Assembly (NCBI GenBank): GCA_964618215.1
Contig: CAZTZE010000002.1
Location: 1 to 64,000 of the forward strand
DNA from: CG2-30-58-95 sp964618215
GTDB taxonomy: Bacteria; Chloroflexota; Anaerolineae; Anaerolineales; Villigracilaceae
DNA length: 64,000 bases
Direction: 5' to 3'
Below the pieces are notes generated by a model. The model had not been told where the DNA came from. It saw nothing but the letters and a program-made list of their open reading frames with translations, and searched no databases. This document shows positions 26,381-35,034 of this stretch, in pieces. The stretch's first letter is position 1, and every line of letters starts with the position of its first letter. Both the position numbers and the translations under genes were made by a program.

Positions 26381-26423
26381 AATACTTTCTGGACCTCGCG
26401 CCTGTTCGCAAAAAAATCTAAAC

Positions 26424-26939
26424 ATGAACCCCACCCTGGATAACGTCTTCAAACGCCGCAGCATCCGCAAATACACCCAGCAGCCAGTCGAGCCGGAAAA
26501 ACTGGATCTGCTCCTGAAAGCGGCTATGGCCGCGCCCTCGGCGATGAACAGTCAGCCGTGGGAATTTATCCTCGTCACCGACAAGGAGAAACTGGGACAA
26601 TTCCGGAAAAGGCTGATTTTTGGAAATCGCAACGCTCCGGCAGCCATCGTCGTTTGCGGGAACCCGAAGGCGGCCAAAAATCCCACCTGGCGCTTGTTCT
26701 GGGTGCAGGATTGCAGCGCCGCGGCGCAGAACATCCTCATTGCCGCCACCAGTCTCGGATTGGGAACGGTCTGGGTCGGCGTTCATCCTGTCCCCACTTT
26801 CGTCGCCGTCGTGCGGGAAGTTCTGTCCATCCCGAAAAGCGTGACCCCGCTGAGCCTCATTTACGTTGGCTACCCGGCGGAGGAAAAACCGCCGCGCACG
26901 CAGTATGACGGGAAACGTGTCCATTGGCAGAAGTATTGA
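26424..26939 (+). CDS. Nitroreductase family protein
   Basis: 171 residues. RRSIRKYTQQPVEPEKLDLL at the N-terminus and AAMAAPSAMNSQPWEFI give the FMN-binding signature; SLGLGTVWVGVHP and YVGYPAEEKP are the usual C-terminal motifs. These are small NAD(P)H-dependent FMN enzymes acting on nitro compounds, quinones or flavin-like substrates; the substrate is not predictable. Monocistronic, after the terminator-like repeat. Confidence 0.85.
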   Translation: MNPTLDNVFKRRSIRKYTQQPVEPEKLDLLLKAAMAAPSAMNSQPWEFILVTDKEKLGQFRKRLIFGNRNAPAAIVVCGNPKAAKNPTWRLFWVQDCSAAAQNILIAATSLGLGTVWVGVHPVPTFVAVVREVLSIPKSVTPLSLIYVGYPAEEKPPRTQYDGKRVHWQKY

Positions 26940-26965
26940 TCTGATGAAATAAACTTACCCCATGA

Positions 26966-26987
26966 TATAATACGTATAGAATACGTA
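26966..26987 (+). promoter_or_regulatory. -10 box with paired TACGTA operator
   Basis: TATAAT (26966-26971) overlaps the first of two TACGTA palindromes (26971-26976 and 26982-26987) spaced 11 bp centre to centre. Such paired sites over the promoter suit autorepression by the ribbon-helix-helix antitoxin encoded 13 bases downstream. Confidence 0.65.
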
Positions 26988-27000
26988 CTGTGAGGCGCCT

Positions 27001-27231
27001 ATGCAAAAGAAACTCACCATCACGCTGGATGCTCAAGTTTACGACGGCCTGCAAAAGGTCATCGGGCGGGGACACATCGGCCAGTTCATCGAAAACCTTG
27101 TCCGCCCTCATGTAATCGGCGAGAATTTGGATGCCGCCTACCACGCCATGTCCCAGGATGAGAGCCGCGAAGCCGAGGCTCTCGAATGGGCGGAATCTAC
27201 GCTTGGAGAAGTTGCCAATGAGACGCGGTGA
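27001..27231 (+). CDS. Ribbon-helix-helix type antitoxin of MazF pair
   Basis: 76 residues. KKLTITLDAQVYDGLQKVIG is an RHH-type DNA-binding strand and helix, followed by GHIGQFIENLVRPHV. The acidic C-terminus (DESREAEALEWAESTLGE) would wrap the toxin. It precedes and overlaps the MazF gene by 14 bases, the usual antitoxin-first order, and has a paired TACGTA operator in its promoter. Confidence 0.8.
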   Translation: MQKKLTITLDAQVYDGLQKVIGRGHIGQFIENLVRPHVIGENLDAAYHAMSQDESREAEALEWAESTLGEVANETR

Positions 27232-27538
27232 AATCTGGTGGGTCAATTTTGACCCATCCATCGGGGGCGAAATTCAAAAACAGCGCCCGGCTGTCATTGT
27301 CAGCAACGATGTTTCCAATAAATATCTCAATCGTGTGCAGGTTGTCCCGGTCACCAGCAAAGTGGACAAACTCTATCCAAGCGAGGCCTATATAACGGTT
27401 GCGGGTAAACAAGGGAAAGCCATGGCTGACCAATTGGCGACCGTCAGCAAGCAAAGGCTGTTCAAAACAATCGGGCGGGTCAGCGAGGCGGAAATTCAGG
27501 AAATTGAAAAAGCCATCCGTATCCAGCTCGGGCTTTAA
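27218..27538 (+). CDS. mazF: MazF/PemK-type endoribonuclease toxin
   Basis: 106 residues from ATG 27218 (GGAG nine bases upstream), beginning MRRGEIWWVNFDPSIGGEIQ with KQRPAVIVSND and VVPVTSK, the classical MazF signature: the conserved Arg in KQRPAVIVS and Thr in PVTS form the RNA-cleavage site. Intact length. It cleaves mRNA at short sequence motifs when not bound by antitoxin. Confidence 0.9.
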   Translation: MRRGEIWWVNFDPSIGGEIQKQRPAVIVSNDVSNKYLNRVQVVPVTSKVDKLYPSEAYITVAGKQGKAMADQLATVSKQRLFKTIGRVSEAEIQEIEKAIRIQLGL

Positions 27539-27594
27539 CTTTTTTCACCTTTACCTTACACTTCACAACTTGTATTCCCGTTACTTACCAAGCC

Positions 27595-27834
27595 TTGAAC
27601 CTGCCAACATCCTTCACCACCACCATCCGCAATACCTTTGGCGAGGATGGCAAACGCTGGCTGGCTGAATTACCAGACCTCCTCGCCGAGCGTCTCGACT
27701 TCGACCGTCAGCGCATCCGTGCTTGGGCGATCGCCCACTCCGTCCTTTCTGCCTGGTGGGACTTGGAAGAAAACGGCGCGGGCGGCGAATACAGCATTGC
27801 CTGCGCCGAGATTTTCAATCAGGTAAAAGTCTAA
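27595..27834 (+). pseudogene. Internally deleted aminoglycoside (streptomycin) kinase relic
   Basis: A 79-codon TTG-initiated frame joins LPTSFTTTIRNTFGEDGKRW plus LAELPDLLAE, which resembles the N-terminus of streptomycin 6-kinase-type proteins, directly to LDFDRQRIRAWAIAHSVLSA plus WWDLEENGAGGEY, which resembles their extreme C-terminus. The kinase core of roughly 200 residues with the HGD and DP motifs is missing. The reading frame survives the deletion. It cannot be an active kinase. The match is from motif memory. Confidence 0.65.
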
Positions 27835-27851
27835 AAAGAAGGTCGCAGCAA

Positions 27852-28673
27852 ATGCTAAAAATACATCCCTTCGACGAAGTCACCCGTTTTGACCTGGCGC
27901 GCAAGCTGCCGATCAATTGGCGTTATTGGACCACCCTTTATCTGGTGGATGGCATGTTGATAGATAGCGGCTGCGCCCATGCCGCGCCTGAACTGCTGAC
28001 CGCGCTGGCAAACGAGCCTTTGACCTGCATTGTCAACACCCATACTCACGAAGACCACATCGGCGCCAACGGCGACCTGCAATCCCAACGCCCTGAAATG
28101 GAAATATATGCCCATCCACTGGCTTTGCCTGTCCTGGCTGATCCGCGCGGGAAGCAACCCCAACAACTCTACCGGCGCATATTCTGGGGCTGGCCGAAAC
28201 CCTCCCAGGGCAAGCCGCTTGCCGATGGCGAGATGATCGAAACGGAACATCATCGCTTTCAAGTGATCTACACGCCCGGTCACAGCCCGGATCACATCTG
28301 CCTCTACCAGCCTGAGCAGGGATGGCTGTTTACGGGTGATTTGTTCGTCGGCGGCAAGGAGCGTGCGCTGCGCGTCGGTTATGATATATGGGGGATCATT
28401 GCCTCACTGAAACGAATTGCCGGCTTGCCCGCAGCGCGCTTATTTCCGGGGGCGGCTCAAGTGCGTGAGAACCCGCAGCAGGAGCTTGCCTCCAAAATCA
28501 ACTACCTGGAAGACCTGGGAGGGCGCGTCCTGGAGCTTCATCGCAAGGGATGGAGTGTCCAGGCCATCGCCCGCGCCTTGTGCGGCGGCGCGATGCAAAT
28601 CGAATGGATCACGCTTGGGCATTTCACCAGGCGCTGTTTGGTGCTATCTTACCTGGGAATGAATAGAGAATAG
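27852..28673 (+). CDS. MBL-fold metallohydrolase
   Basis: 273 residues from ATG 27852. NTHTHEDHIGANGDL is the metal-binding HxHxDH motif; TPGHSPDHICLY and FTGDLFVGG supply the later His and Asp ligands. The C-terminal helical region (ALCGGAMQIEWITLGHFTRR) resembles MBL proteins with a winged-helix-like tail. Possibly a glyoxalase II-like or hydrolase enzyme; substrate unknown. Ten bases separate it from the YjbQ gene. Confidence 0.85.
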   Translation: MLKIHPFDEVTRFDLARKLPINWRYWTTLYLVDGMLIDSGCAHAAPELLTALANEPLTCIVNTHTHEDHIGANGDLQSQRPEMEIYAHPLALPVLADPRGKQPQQLYRRIFWGWPKPSQGKPLADGEMIETEHHRFQVIYTPGHSPDHICLYQPEQGWLFTGDLFVGGKERALRVGYDIWGIIASLKRIAGLPAARLFPGAAQVRENPQQELASKINYLEDLGGRVLELHRKGWSVQAIARALCGGAMQIEWITLGHFTRRCLVLSYLGMNRE

Positions 28674-28682
28674 GAAAACAAG

Positions 28683-29102
28683 ATGAAATCCTATCGCAAA
28701 GAACTCTGGTTCAACGTCCCTTCCAGGCGCGGATTTGTCAACCTCACAGCGCAGGTCGAGGAGTGCCTGCGCGAGAGCGGCATTCGCGAGGGACTCTGCC
28801 TGGTAAATGCCATGCACATTACCGCTTCGGTATTCATCAACGACGACGAGAGCGGATTACATCACGACTACGATGTCTGGCTGGAGCAGCTTGCCCCGCA
28901 CGAACCCATCGGCCAGTATCGGCACAATCGCACTGGCGAAGAAAACGCAGATGCCCATCTCAAGCGCCAGGTGATGGGGCGTGAAGTCGTGGTCGCTGTG
29001 ACGGACGGCAAACTGGATTTTGGCACATGGGAACAGATCTTCTATGGCGAGTTCGACGGCCGCCGCCGCAAGCGCGTTCTGGTAAAGATCATCGGTGAAT
29101 AG
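28683..29102 (+). CDS. YjbQ family protein (UPF0047)
   Basis: 139 residues, with GLCLVNAMHITASVFINDDE, the conserved EENADAHLKRQVMG stretch and LDFGTWEQIFYGEFDG. It is a paralogue of the protein at 6488-6907 but clearly different in sequence, and is closer to the longer-motif subfamily. Likely co-transcribed with the MBL gene and the MFS gene. Thiamine-phosphate synthase activity is only a suppressor-level observation in the family. Confidence 0.85.
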   Translation: MKSYRKELWFNVPSRRGFVNLTAQVEECLRESGIREGLCLVNAMHITASVFINDDESGLHHDYDVWLEQLAPHEPIGQYRHNRTGEENADAHLKRQVMGREVVVAVTDGKLDFGTWEQIFYGEFDGRRRKRVLVKIIGE

Positions 29103-29140
29103 TACCTGATCAATGAACGATAAACCAAAGGAGAAACCCA

Positions 29141-30583
29141 ATGAAACGCCTACGCTGGTACGACTACATCACCATCAACCTGTTCTGGCTTGGCTTGAAC
29201 ATCCGCAACACGGCCCTCGGGTCAATTTTTATGCCCTATCTGGTGGGTATCTTCGCGCCGGAAGAGATTAAAAACACCGCCCTGGGCGCCATGCGTTCGG
29301 CTGGCCTGGTCATCGCCATGCTGGTGCAACCGGCGGCCGGGCTGTTGAGCGACCGGTCCACCTCCCGTTTCGGGCGGCGCAGGCCTTACATCCTGATTGG
29401 GGCGTTACTAGACTTGCTCTTCCTGGCGGCGATTGCCCTCTCCTGGAATTACTGGGCCTTGCTGATTGCCGTGCTTCTCATCCAGTTCTCCTCCAACATC
29501 TCGCATGGCCCGTTACAGGGATTGATCCCGGACCTGGCTCCGGAAGACCAGCGCGGACGAGCGTCGGCGATCAAGGCCATCATGGAGCTGCTGCCGCTCA
29601 TCCTGGTTGGTCTCACGATTGCCAAACTGGTCGGCGCGGGGCATTTGGATTGGGCCATCTTTGCCACCGGCGCGGCGTTGCTGGTTGTCACGCTGATCAC
29701 GGTGTTTTTTGTGAAAGAAACGCCGCTTAAGGAGAAACCGACCGCTCCGTTTTGGCCGCCGATGGTGCGCGTCCTCGGGATGCTGGCCGGTATCATCATC
29801 GGGGCAGTGGCCGGATTGCTGGGCGGCGGTCTGATTGGCGGCCTGGCCGGGTTGATTACCCTGCCACTCGCGGACAAGCCAACGGCCCTGGCTGTGGGCG
29901 TTGGGATCGGCGGCGCAGTCGCAATGATCGTCGCGGTGGTGGCAGGTGTGTGGGCCGGCTCGCTGGCTACCCTGGGGAAGGAAGCCCGCCGGCGCTCCTC
30001 ATTTGTCTGGTGGATCGTCAACCGGCTGATGTTCCTGGCGGCGGCCACCTCCATCCAGGGTTCCGTCTTTTACTTTGTGATGTACGCCTTCAAACTGAGC
30101 GACGAGGCCGCATCCAACATGACCGGCAGCCTGACCTCGATCATCGGCATCTTTATTTTGCTGACCGCCCTGGCCAGCGGCTGGATCGCGGATCGGGTCG
30201 GGCGCAAGCGGCTGGTCGGGATCAGCGGCCTGATGGCGGCGGCGGGCGGCTTCCTGCTCCTGACTACCATCTGGGTGCCGAACCTGGCAATGCTGTACGT
30301 TGCCGGGACGATCATCGGGCTGGCGACCGGCCTGTTCATGACCGCCAACTGGGCGCTCGGCACGGATCTTGTCCCTGCGGACGAAGCCGGGCGCTACCTG
30401 GGCGTCTCGAACCTGGCCGGCGCGGGCGCGGGGATTGTCGGCGCAGGCATCGGTGGTCTGGTTGCCGATTATCTCAACGGGATTCGCCCCGGACTGGGAT
30501 ACTTCGCCATCTTTGCCAGTTATGCTGTCCTCTTTGCCTTAAGCACGGTCAGTTTGCTGGGCATGCGGAAAGTTGAGAAATGA
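29141..30583 (+). CDS. MFS transporter
   Basis: 480 residues, 12 predicted helices, plus a Gly/Ala-rich central pair (GMLAGIIIGAVAGLLGGGLI) that makes it longer than usual. GLLSDRSTSRFGRRRPYILI matches the loop 2-3 signature of the GPH/SLC45-like sugar transporter group, with a second GWIADRVGRKRLVG. Likely a sugar or drug transporter; substrate not known. AAAGGAG lies eight bases before the ATG. Its stop overlaps the next gene as ATGA. Confidence 0.82.
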   Translation: MKRLRWYDYITINLFWLGLNIRNTALGSIFMPYLVGIFAPEEIKNTALGAMRSAGLVIAMLVQPAAGLLSDRSTSRFGRRRPYILIGALLDLLFLAAIALSWNYWALLIAVLLIQFSSNISHGPLQGLIPDLAPEDQRGRASAIKAIMELLPLILVGLTIAKLVGAGHLDWAIFATGAALLVVTLITVFFVKETPLKEKPTAPFWPPMVRVLGMLAGIIIGAVAGLLGGGLIGGLAGLITLPLADKPTALAVGVGIGGAVAMIVAVVAGVWAGSLATLGKEARRRSSFVWWIVNRLMFLAAATSIQGSVFYFVMYAFKLSDEAASNMTGSLTSIIGIFILLTALASGWIADRVGRKRLVGISGLMAAAGGFLLLTTIWVPNLAMLYVAGTIIGLATGLFMTANWALGTDLVPADEAGRYLGVSNLAGAGAGIVGAGIGGLVADYLNGIRPGLGYFAIFASYAVLFALSTVSLLGMRKVEK

Positions 30584-31443
30584 CCAGCGCCCTCTGGCTG
30601 CTCGTCCCGCTCGGGTTCATATTCGTCGTTGGGCTGGGCCTGTCATTTTACCTGACTCGTCGCAACCCTCTCATAGAAATCCACAGCCCGGCGGAATACG
30701 GCCTCGACTTCGAAGAGGTCGCCTTCGAAGCGACGGATGGTTTGACCTTGCGCGGCTGGTGGATACCTGTCAACGGTTCGCAGCGGGCGGTGGTCATCCT
30801 GCACGGTCACGGCGGGAGCATGGATTATGACATCCAGCGCGCCCCCGCCCTGCATCAGGCCGGGTTCAATGTGCTGCTCTTTGATTTCCGCGCCCACGGA
30901 CGCTCCCAGGGAAATCTGGCCACCTTCGGCTATCTCGAACGGCGGGATGTGCGGGGCGCGGTCGAATTTCTGAAGAGCCGCGGCATACAGCGGATCGGAC
31001 TGCTGGGCTTTTCCTACGGCGGGATGATCTCGATGCTCGCCGCGCCGATCTGCCCCGAGGTCAACGCGCTGATCAGCGATGGCGGCCCCGCCCGAATGCG
31101 CATGGCGATCACTGCTCGCGGCGTCGAGCTGAACCTGCCGCATTGGTTGGCAGCTCTCACGGCCTGGCTGGCCATCGTCGCGACTTCCCTGCGCCTGGGT
31201 GCCAACCTGTTCCGCTACGAGCCGCTGCGTTGGGTGGGGAGGATCGCCCCGCGGCCCATCTTTTTCATCCACGGCGAGCTGGATCAGTATTGCCCCGATT
31301 TCGACGACCTGTATGCCGCCGCGCATGAGCCGAAAGAGTTGTGGCGTTTGCCCGGCGTCGGTCACACCAAGGCTGGCGAAGCCTATCCAGAAGAGCATCG
31401 CCGCCGCGTGATTGAGTTCTTTGAGCGTACTCTTATGTCTTAA
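30580..31443 (+). CDS. Alpha/beta hydrolase, membrane-anchored
   Basis: 287 residues with one N-terminal membrane helix (LWLLVPLGFIFVVGLGLSFY), then the hydrolase fold: VVILHGHGGS (oxyanion), GLLGFSYGGMIS (nucleophile Ser in GxSxG), FFIHGELDQYCP (Asp) and GVGHTKAGE (His). Complete catalytic triad. Similar in layout to BAAT/DUF-type dienelactone or acyl hydrolases of unknown substrate. Coupled to the MFS gene. Confidence 0.85.
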   Translation: MTSALWLLVPLGFIFVVGLGLSFYLTRRNPLIEIHSPAEYGLDFEEVAFEATDGLTLRGWWIPVNGSQRAVVILHGHGGSMDYDIQRAPALHQAGFNVLLFDFRAHGRSQGNLATFGYLERRDVRGAVEFLKSRGIQRIGLLGFSYGGMISMLAAPICPEVNALISDGGPARMRMAITARGVELNLPHWLAALTAWLAIVATSLRLGANLFRYEPLRWVGRIAPRPIFFIHGELDQYCPDFDDLYAAAHEPKELWRLPGVGHTKAGEAYPEEHRRRVIEFFERTLMS

Positions 31444-31550
31444 GAAACTATCTCAAAACCCGTGGAGACGGCTCCTCGCGAAGTACCCTGCGGGCACGCC
31501 GTCGAATCGTCGGGCATGGGAGCCCGACCAGTCTCTTGTGAGATGGTCTC
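31444..31550. repeat. Inverted-repeat element between hydrolase and UroD-like gene
   Basis: GAAACTATCTCAAAA at the left matches the complement of TTGTGAGATGGTCTC at the right with three mismatches. The interior is GC-rich with GGAGACGGCTCC and GTCGGGC hairpins. No gene. MITE/REP-like, about 107 bp. Confidence 0.55.
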
Positions 31551-31564
31551 TAATCTGTTAGCCA

Positions 31565-32641
31565 ATGACTTTCCATTTGCATTTCTCCGAAGCGGATTGG
31601 GAACGGATCGGACGCGATTGGTCAGCCTGGTGGGCCGGTGACCTGTCTCGCCCGCTGGTGGCGCTTGAGTGCATCCAGCCGGAAGACCTCCGCCATCCCC
31701 ATCATGCCGGGACGTTCCTCGGCAACTATCCGCTCGACACGCCCCCCGACGAGATCTTGGATATTTTCGCGCCGCGCCTGGAGGCGACCCATTACCTGGG
31801 CGACGCCTTCCCGCGCTTCTGGCCGAACTTTGGGCCGGGGATCATGGCCGCCTTCGCCGGGGCACAAGTCCACCCGGCGGCGGACACGACCTGGTTCTCG
31901 CCAGGAAAAACCGGTTCGATTTCAGACCTGAGCGTGTCCTGCGACTGGCAGAATGCGTGGTGGCGGCGCGTTGACGAGTTCACGCAGGCCGCCGTCGAAC
32001 GTTGGGGCAAGCAATTAGCCGTGGGCTTCACCGATTTGGGCGGTAATCTCGATATCCTCGCCCACCTGCGCGGCGCGCAGCAATTGCTGCTCGATCTCTA
32101 CGATGCCCCCGAGGAGGTTGACCGGCTGGTGCGTGAGACGACACAGGCCTGGTTGGAATGCCATGACAAGTTATCCGATCTTATCGCTCCGGCTGGGCAA
32201 GGCATCACCTGTTGGGGTCCATGTTGGTCGTCCAGCAGCGGCTACATGCTGCAAAGCGACGTTTCGTACATGATCTCCCCGAAGATGTTCGAGCGTTTTG
32301 CCTTGCCCGACCTGACGGCCTGCTGCGAGAAGATGGATTATGCTTTTTACCATCTGGATGGCAAGGGCCAGATCCCCCATTTGGATATGTTGCTTTCCCT
32401 GCCGCGCCTGCGCGGCATCCAATGGGTGCCTGGCGACGGCAACCCACCCCCTGAACACTGGCTGCCGCTGCTCAAACGCATCCGCGACAGTGGCAAACTT
32501 TGTCAGGTGACAGTTTCACCCCACGGCGCGCTGACCATCCTGCGCGCATTGGGCGGCCAGGGCTTTGCCTTCGTCATTGGCGAACCACAATTGACCCCTG
32601 AAGAGGGGGCGGAATTCTTGAAGCAATTTTTTTCTGCATGA
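31565..32641 (+). CDS. Uroporphyrinogen decarboxylase-like methyltransferase family protein
   Basis: 358 residues. The UroD-like TIM-barrel pattern is visible: FTDLGGNLDILAHLRGAQQL, MISPKMFERFALPDLTACCE, and FYHLDGKGQIPHLDMLLSLP. This branch of the UroD superfamily lacks the haem enzyme's catalytic context and is mostly linked to corrinoid methyl transfer, but many members are uncharacterised. Many Trp residues near the N-terminus (WERIGRDWSAWWAGD) are characteristic. No corrinoid protein gene is next to it. Confidence 0.75.
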   Translation: MTFHLHFSEADWERIGRDWSAWWAGDLSRPLVALECIQPEDLRHPHHAGTFLGNYPLDTPPDEILDIFAPRLEATHYLGDAFPRFWPNFGPGIMAAFAGAQVHPAADTTWFSPGKTGSISDLSVSCDWQNAWWRRVDEFTQAAVERWGKQLAVGFTDLGGNLDILAHLRGAQQLLLDLYDAPEEVDRLVRETTQAWLECHDKLSDLIAPAGQGITCWGPCWSSSSGYMLQSDVSYMISPKMFERFALPDLTACCEKMDYAFYHLDGKGQIPHLDMLLSLPRLRGIQWVPGDGNPPPEHWLPLLKRIRDSGKLCQVTVSPHGALTILRALGGQGFAFVIGEPQLTPEEGAEFLKQFFSA

Positions 32642-32670
32642 TCTGCGAAATCTGCGGATAAATTAATCCC

Positions 32671-32770
32671 GTAACGCGGAATTCATTCCGCAACCACATG
32701 GCGATATCGCGAAGCATATCGCGCTACAAAATCTTCGCGATTGTGATAGTTTTTCAAGAGTAATACTATA
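32671..32770 (+). repeat. 100-bp dispersed repeat, copy A
   Basis: Begins GTAACGCGGAATTCATTCCG and ends TTCAAGAGTAATACTATA. A 94-bp copy with over 90 percent identity lies inverted at 57783-57876. The difference is one substitution and a six-base length change in the middle. Contains short palindromes but no gene. Confidence 0.85.
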
Positions 32771-32822
32771 CTGAGAACTGCTGCGACCAGCAAAATCAGG
32801 CGGCTTATAGCCGCTCTTCCTG

Positions 32823-32828
32823 TATAAT
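32823..32828 (+). promoter_or_regulatory. -10 box close to start codon
   Basis: TATAAT at 32823-32828, 11 bases before ATG 32840, with no Shine-Dalgarno between. Suggests a leaderless or nearly leaderless transcript for the HD-GYP regulator. Confidence 0.5.
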
Positions 32829-32839
32829 AAGCCCTGCCT

Positions 32840-33814
32840 ATGGAAACTCCTCACGCCCGCAGACAAATCCTCGTTGTCGAAGACTCGACAGAAGTCCGTC
32901 GTGCAATCGTCCAGATATTGGAGACCGAGCATTACGTCGTCCAGCAAGCCGAACACGGAAAAGCCGCCTTGAAGAAATTGGAGGAGACGACGCCGGATCT
33001 TATCCTTTCCGACATAAACATGCCATTCATGAACGGCATTGAGTTCTACAAGGAGCTTCGCAAAAACCCGCGCTGGACAGCCATCCCGTTCATTTTCTTG
33101 ACCGCCAATGACTCTCCGGAAGATATCCAGGCCGGGCGGGAACTGGGCGTCGAGGATTACTTGTTAAAACCAATTGACTATGATGATCTGCTGAAGATTG
33201 TCAGCGCGCGTCTTGTGCGCACGGAAAAAGTCGAAGTTGCCCACATCGGCCAAGCTTACCTGGAGACTGTAACAGTCCTGGCAAATACAATCGAAGGTCG
33301 CGACCCGTATACACACGGGCATGTCTCGCGCGTGGTTGATTACGCCCGCTCGCTTGCCATGGCCATCGGCTGGAAGGAAGAACACCTGCGCATATTGGAA
33401 ATCGGCGCCCTGATGCATGACATCGGGAAGATCATCGTCCCGGATCATATCCTCAACAAGGCCGGCAATCTGACACAGGATGAATGGATGATAATGAAAC
33501 AACACCCAGTGGCGGGCGCCAAGATCCTGCAGGGGGTCAGTCACCTGCGCGACGCTCTACCCTATATATATTGCCACCATGAACATTGGGATGGGAGCGG
33601 TTATCCTCAAGGGTTGTCTGGCAAGAATATCCCGATTGAAGGCCGCTTGATGGCTCTCTCGGATGTGTATGATGCGCTGACCACAAAGCGACCTTATCAC
33701 CCTGCGCGCCCGAGAGAAGAGGTCATCTCGTTCTTGCAGTATTACGCTGGCAAGCATTTCGACCCTGAGCTTGTCCCAGCCTTTATCCAGGTGTTAAGAA
33801 GCCAGGCTGCCTGA
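32840..33814 (+). CDS. Response regulator with HD-GYP phosphodiesterase domain
   Basis: 324 residues. N-terminal receiver domain (LVVEDSTEVRRAI; phospho-acceptor Asp in LILSDINMPFMNG; FLTAND; Lys in YLLKPIDYDD), then an HD-GYP domain with ALMHDIGKIIVPDHIL (HD), HHEHWDGSGYPQGL (HHE and GYP) and ALSDVYDALT. HD-GYP enzymes hydrolyse cyclic di-GMP. The partner sensor kinase is not in the window. All metal and GYP residues look intact. Confidence 0.92.
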   Translation: METPHARRQILVVEDSTEVRRAIVQILETEHYVVQQAEHGKAALKKLEETTPDLILSDINMPFMNGIEFYKELRKNPRWTAIPFIFLTANDSPEDIQAGRELGVEDYLLKPIDYDDLLKIVSARLVRTEKVEVAHIGQAYLETVTVLANTIEGRDPYTHGHVSRVVDYARSLAMAIGWKEEHLRILEIGALMHDIGKIIVPDHILNKAGNLTQDEWMIMKQHPVAGAKILQGVSHLRDALPYIYCHHEHWDGSGYPQGLSGKNIPIEGRLMALSDVYDALTTKRPYHPARPREEVISFLQYYAGKHFDPELVPAFIQVLRSQAA

Positions 33815-33843
33815 GGCTTGTCCAGGCTGGCACATCCTGTCTG

Positions 33844-34581
33844 TCATCCCCCTTTTTCCTCTTCCACCAGTAGCATGACTTTGTAGGCCTCGGCGTATTC
33901 CATGTCGTGTTCTTTTGCCTCCTCTGCAGCCCACTCGCGGATCATCTTCTCTGGGTCCCAGTCGCCGAGTTGGCTGACGTGTTTCTTCAACGCCGCAATT
34001 TTAACCTCAATCGTCTCGCGGATGTCCACCCAGGTATCGGACTTCTCCGCGCCGTGGACGTACAGCCGCTTGACGTTGTGCGTCTCATACCCCGCTTCGA
34101 GCAGGTCGGTGAAAATGAGCCGCGTCCCGGCTGACGGGAAGACCGCGTAAAGCGCGGCCTGGGCGGCGGCGCGGTGATCGGGGTGGTTGACGTAGCCATT
34201 GCCATAGAACACACCCTGCGGGTCGCCGATGACGACTGCCTCGGGTTTGTGGAGGCGGATGAGACGCGTCAGGTCGCGGCGCAGGTCGAGGGTCGGTTCG
34301 AGTTCGCTGTCCGGATAACCCAGGAAAACCGTTTCCTGAATGCCGAGTACGGTGTTGGCGGCCAGTTGTTCTTCTGCGCGCCGGCGCGCCAGGGCGGGCT
34401 TGTCGGCGGCGGTCTTGCCGGCGTCGTTCGACCCGGCGTCGCCGCTAGTGATGACCACCGAAATGATCCTGCATCCGGCTTGCGCCCATTTGGCCAGCGT
34501 GCCGGCAATGGTGAATTCCTGGTCATCCGGGTGGGCGTGGATGGACATGGCGATTTTAGGGAGGAATTCTTTTGCGTTCAT
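33844..34581 (-). CDS. PIG-L family deacetylase
   Basis: 245 residues. SIHAHPDDQEFTIAGTLAKW is the zinc-binding AHPDDE-type motif with Gln-Glu at the variable position; NHPDHRAAAQAALYAVFP gives the second His cluster. The family de-N-acetylates N-acetylglucosaminyl conjugates such as GlcNAc-PI, mycothiol or bacillithiol precursors. Its role here is unknown. Begins close to a palindromic repeat at 34603-34635. Confidence 0.87.
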   Translation of the reverse strand: MNAKEFLPKIAMSIHAHPDDQEFTIAGTLAKWAQAGCRIISVVITSGDAGSNDAGKTAADKPALARRRAEEQLAANTVLGIQETVFLGYPDSELEPTLDLRRDLTRLIRLHKPEAVVIGDPQGVFYGNGYVNHPDHRAAAQAALYAVFPSAGTRLIFTDLLEAGYETHNVKRLYVHGAEKSDTWVDIRETIEVKIAALKKHVSQLGDWDPEKMIREWAAEEAKEHDMEYAEAYKVMLLVEEEKGG

Positions 34582-34602
34582 GGGGGTGATTGTAACCGAT
34601 TT

Positions 34603-34635
34603 AGACCTCCGAGGTCTTTAAGACCTCGGAGGTCC
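34603..34635. repeat. Palindromic repeat, AGACCTCCGAGGTCT type
   Basis: AGACCTCCGAGGTCTT and AAGACCTCGGAGGTC are adjacent inverted copies, each self-complementary. A relative with a 22-bp perfect stem is at 34762-34810, the two flanking a small gene fragment. Confidence 0.75.
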
Positions 34636-34658
34636 GGTATTCGGAGTAAAATATACCC

Positions 34659-34763
34659 ATGTCACCTCCCGAACGTGCGTATGCAGAAATCGAAAAAATC
34701 CGCGTGTATGCGTTGTACGGGCTGACGGAAGAGGAGATAAAAATTGTGGAGGGTAGAACTTAG
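34659..34763 (+). pseudogene. C-terminal remnant of a DNA methylase-like protein
   Basis: A 34-codon frame ends ALYGLTEEEIKIVEG, the C-terminal phrase usually seen in large Eco57I/PglX-type DNA methylases (VYALYGLTEEEI...IVEG). It lies between two palindromic repeats; its stop codon TAG overlaps the beginning of the second. Only the tail is present, so it is a relic. Assignment from phrase recognition only. Confidence 0.5.
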
Positions 34764-34810
34764 ACCTCCAGACCTCCGAGTTCTTGGAGAACTCGGAGGT
34801 CTGGAGGTCT
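34762..34810. repeat. 22-bp perfect hairpin repeat
   Basis: AGACCTCCAGACCTCCGAGT plus TC forms a perfect stem with its complement across a five-base TTGGA loop. Related to 34603-34635. It probably supplies the stop codon of the methylase remnant. Confidence 0.8.
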
Positions 34811-34827
34811 GGATTGGAGTCATCCCT

Positions 34828-35034
34828 ATGCCTCGCAGAGAAACGCCTTTTGTCTCCGACCACTATTACCACCTCTATAATCGCGGCAACAACCGGCAGG
34901 CGATATTCTTCCAGCCGGAGAATTATCTGTATTTCCTGCGCGGCGTGAAGAAATACCTTATCCCCACTGTCAGCATGATAGGGGGAGACCCTAAAGGTTT
35001 CCCTCGTAGACCAGTATCCTGTCTGGCAAAATAG
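34828..35034 (+). pseudogene. Truncated REP-associated Y1 transposase (RAYT)
   Basis: MPRRETPFVSDHYYHLYNRG followed by NNRQAIFFQPENYLYFL is the N-terminal part of a RAYT (IS200-like Y1 fold, HxYNRG). After residue 52 the frame runs into a 93-bp REP unit (34987-35079) and stops. The HUH and catalytic Tyr parts are absent. A complete relative starts 52 bases after the frame ends. Confidence 0.8.

Noticed and set aside
27595..27834. Functional aminoglycoside phosphotransferase
   Set aside because: The kinase core with catalytic HGD and metal-binding motifs is missing.
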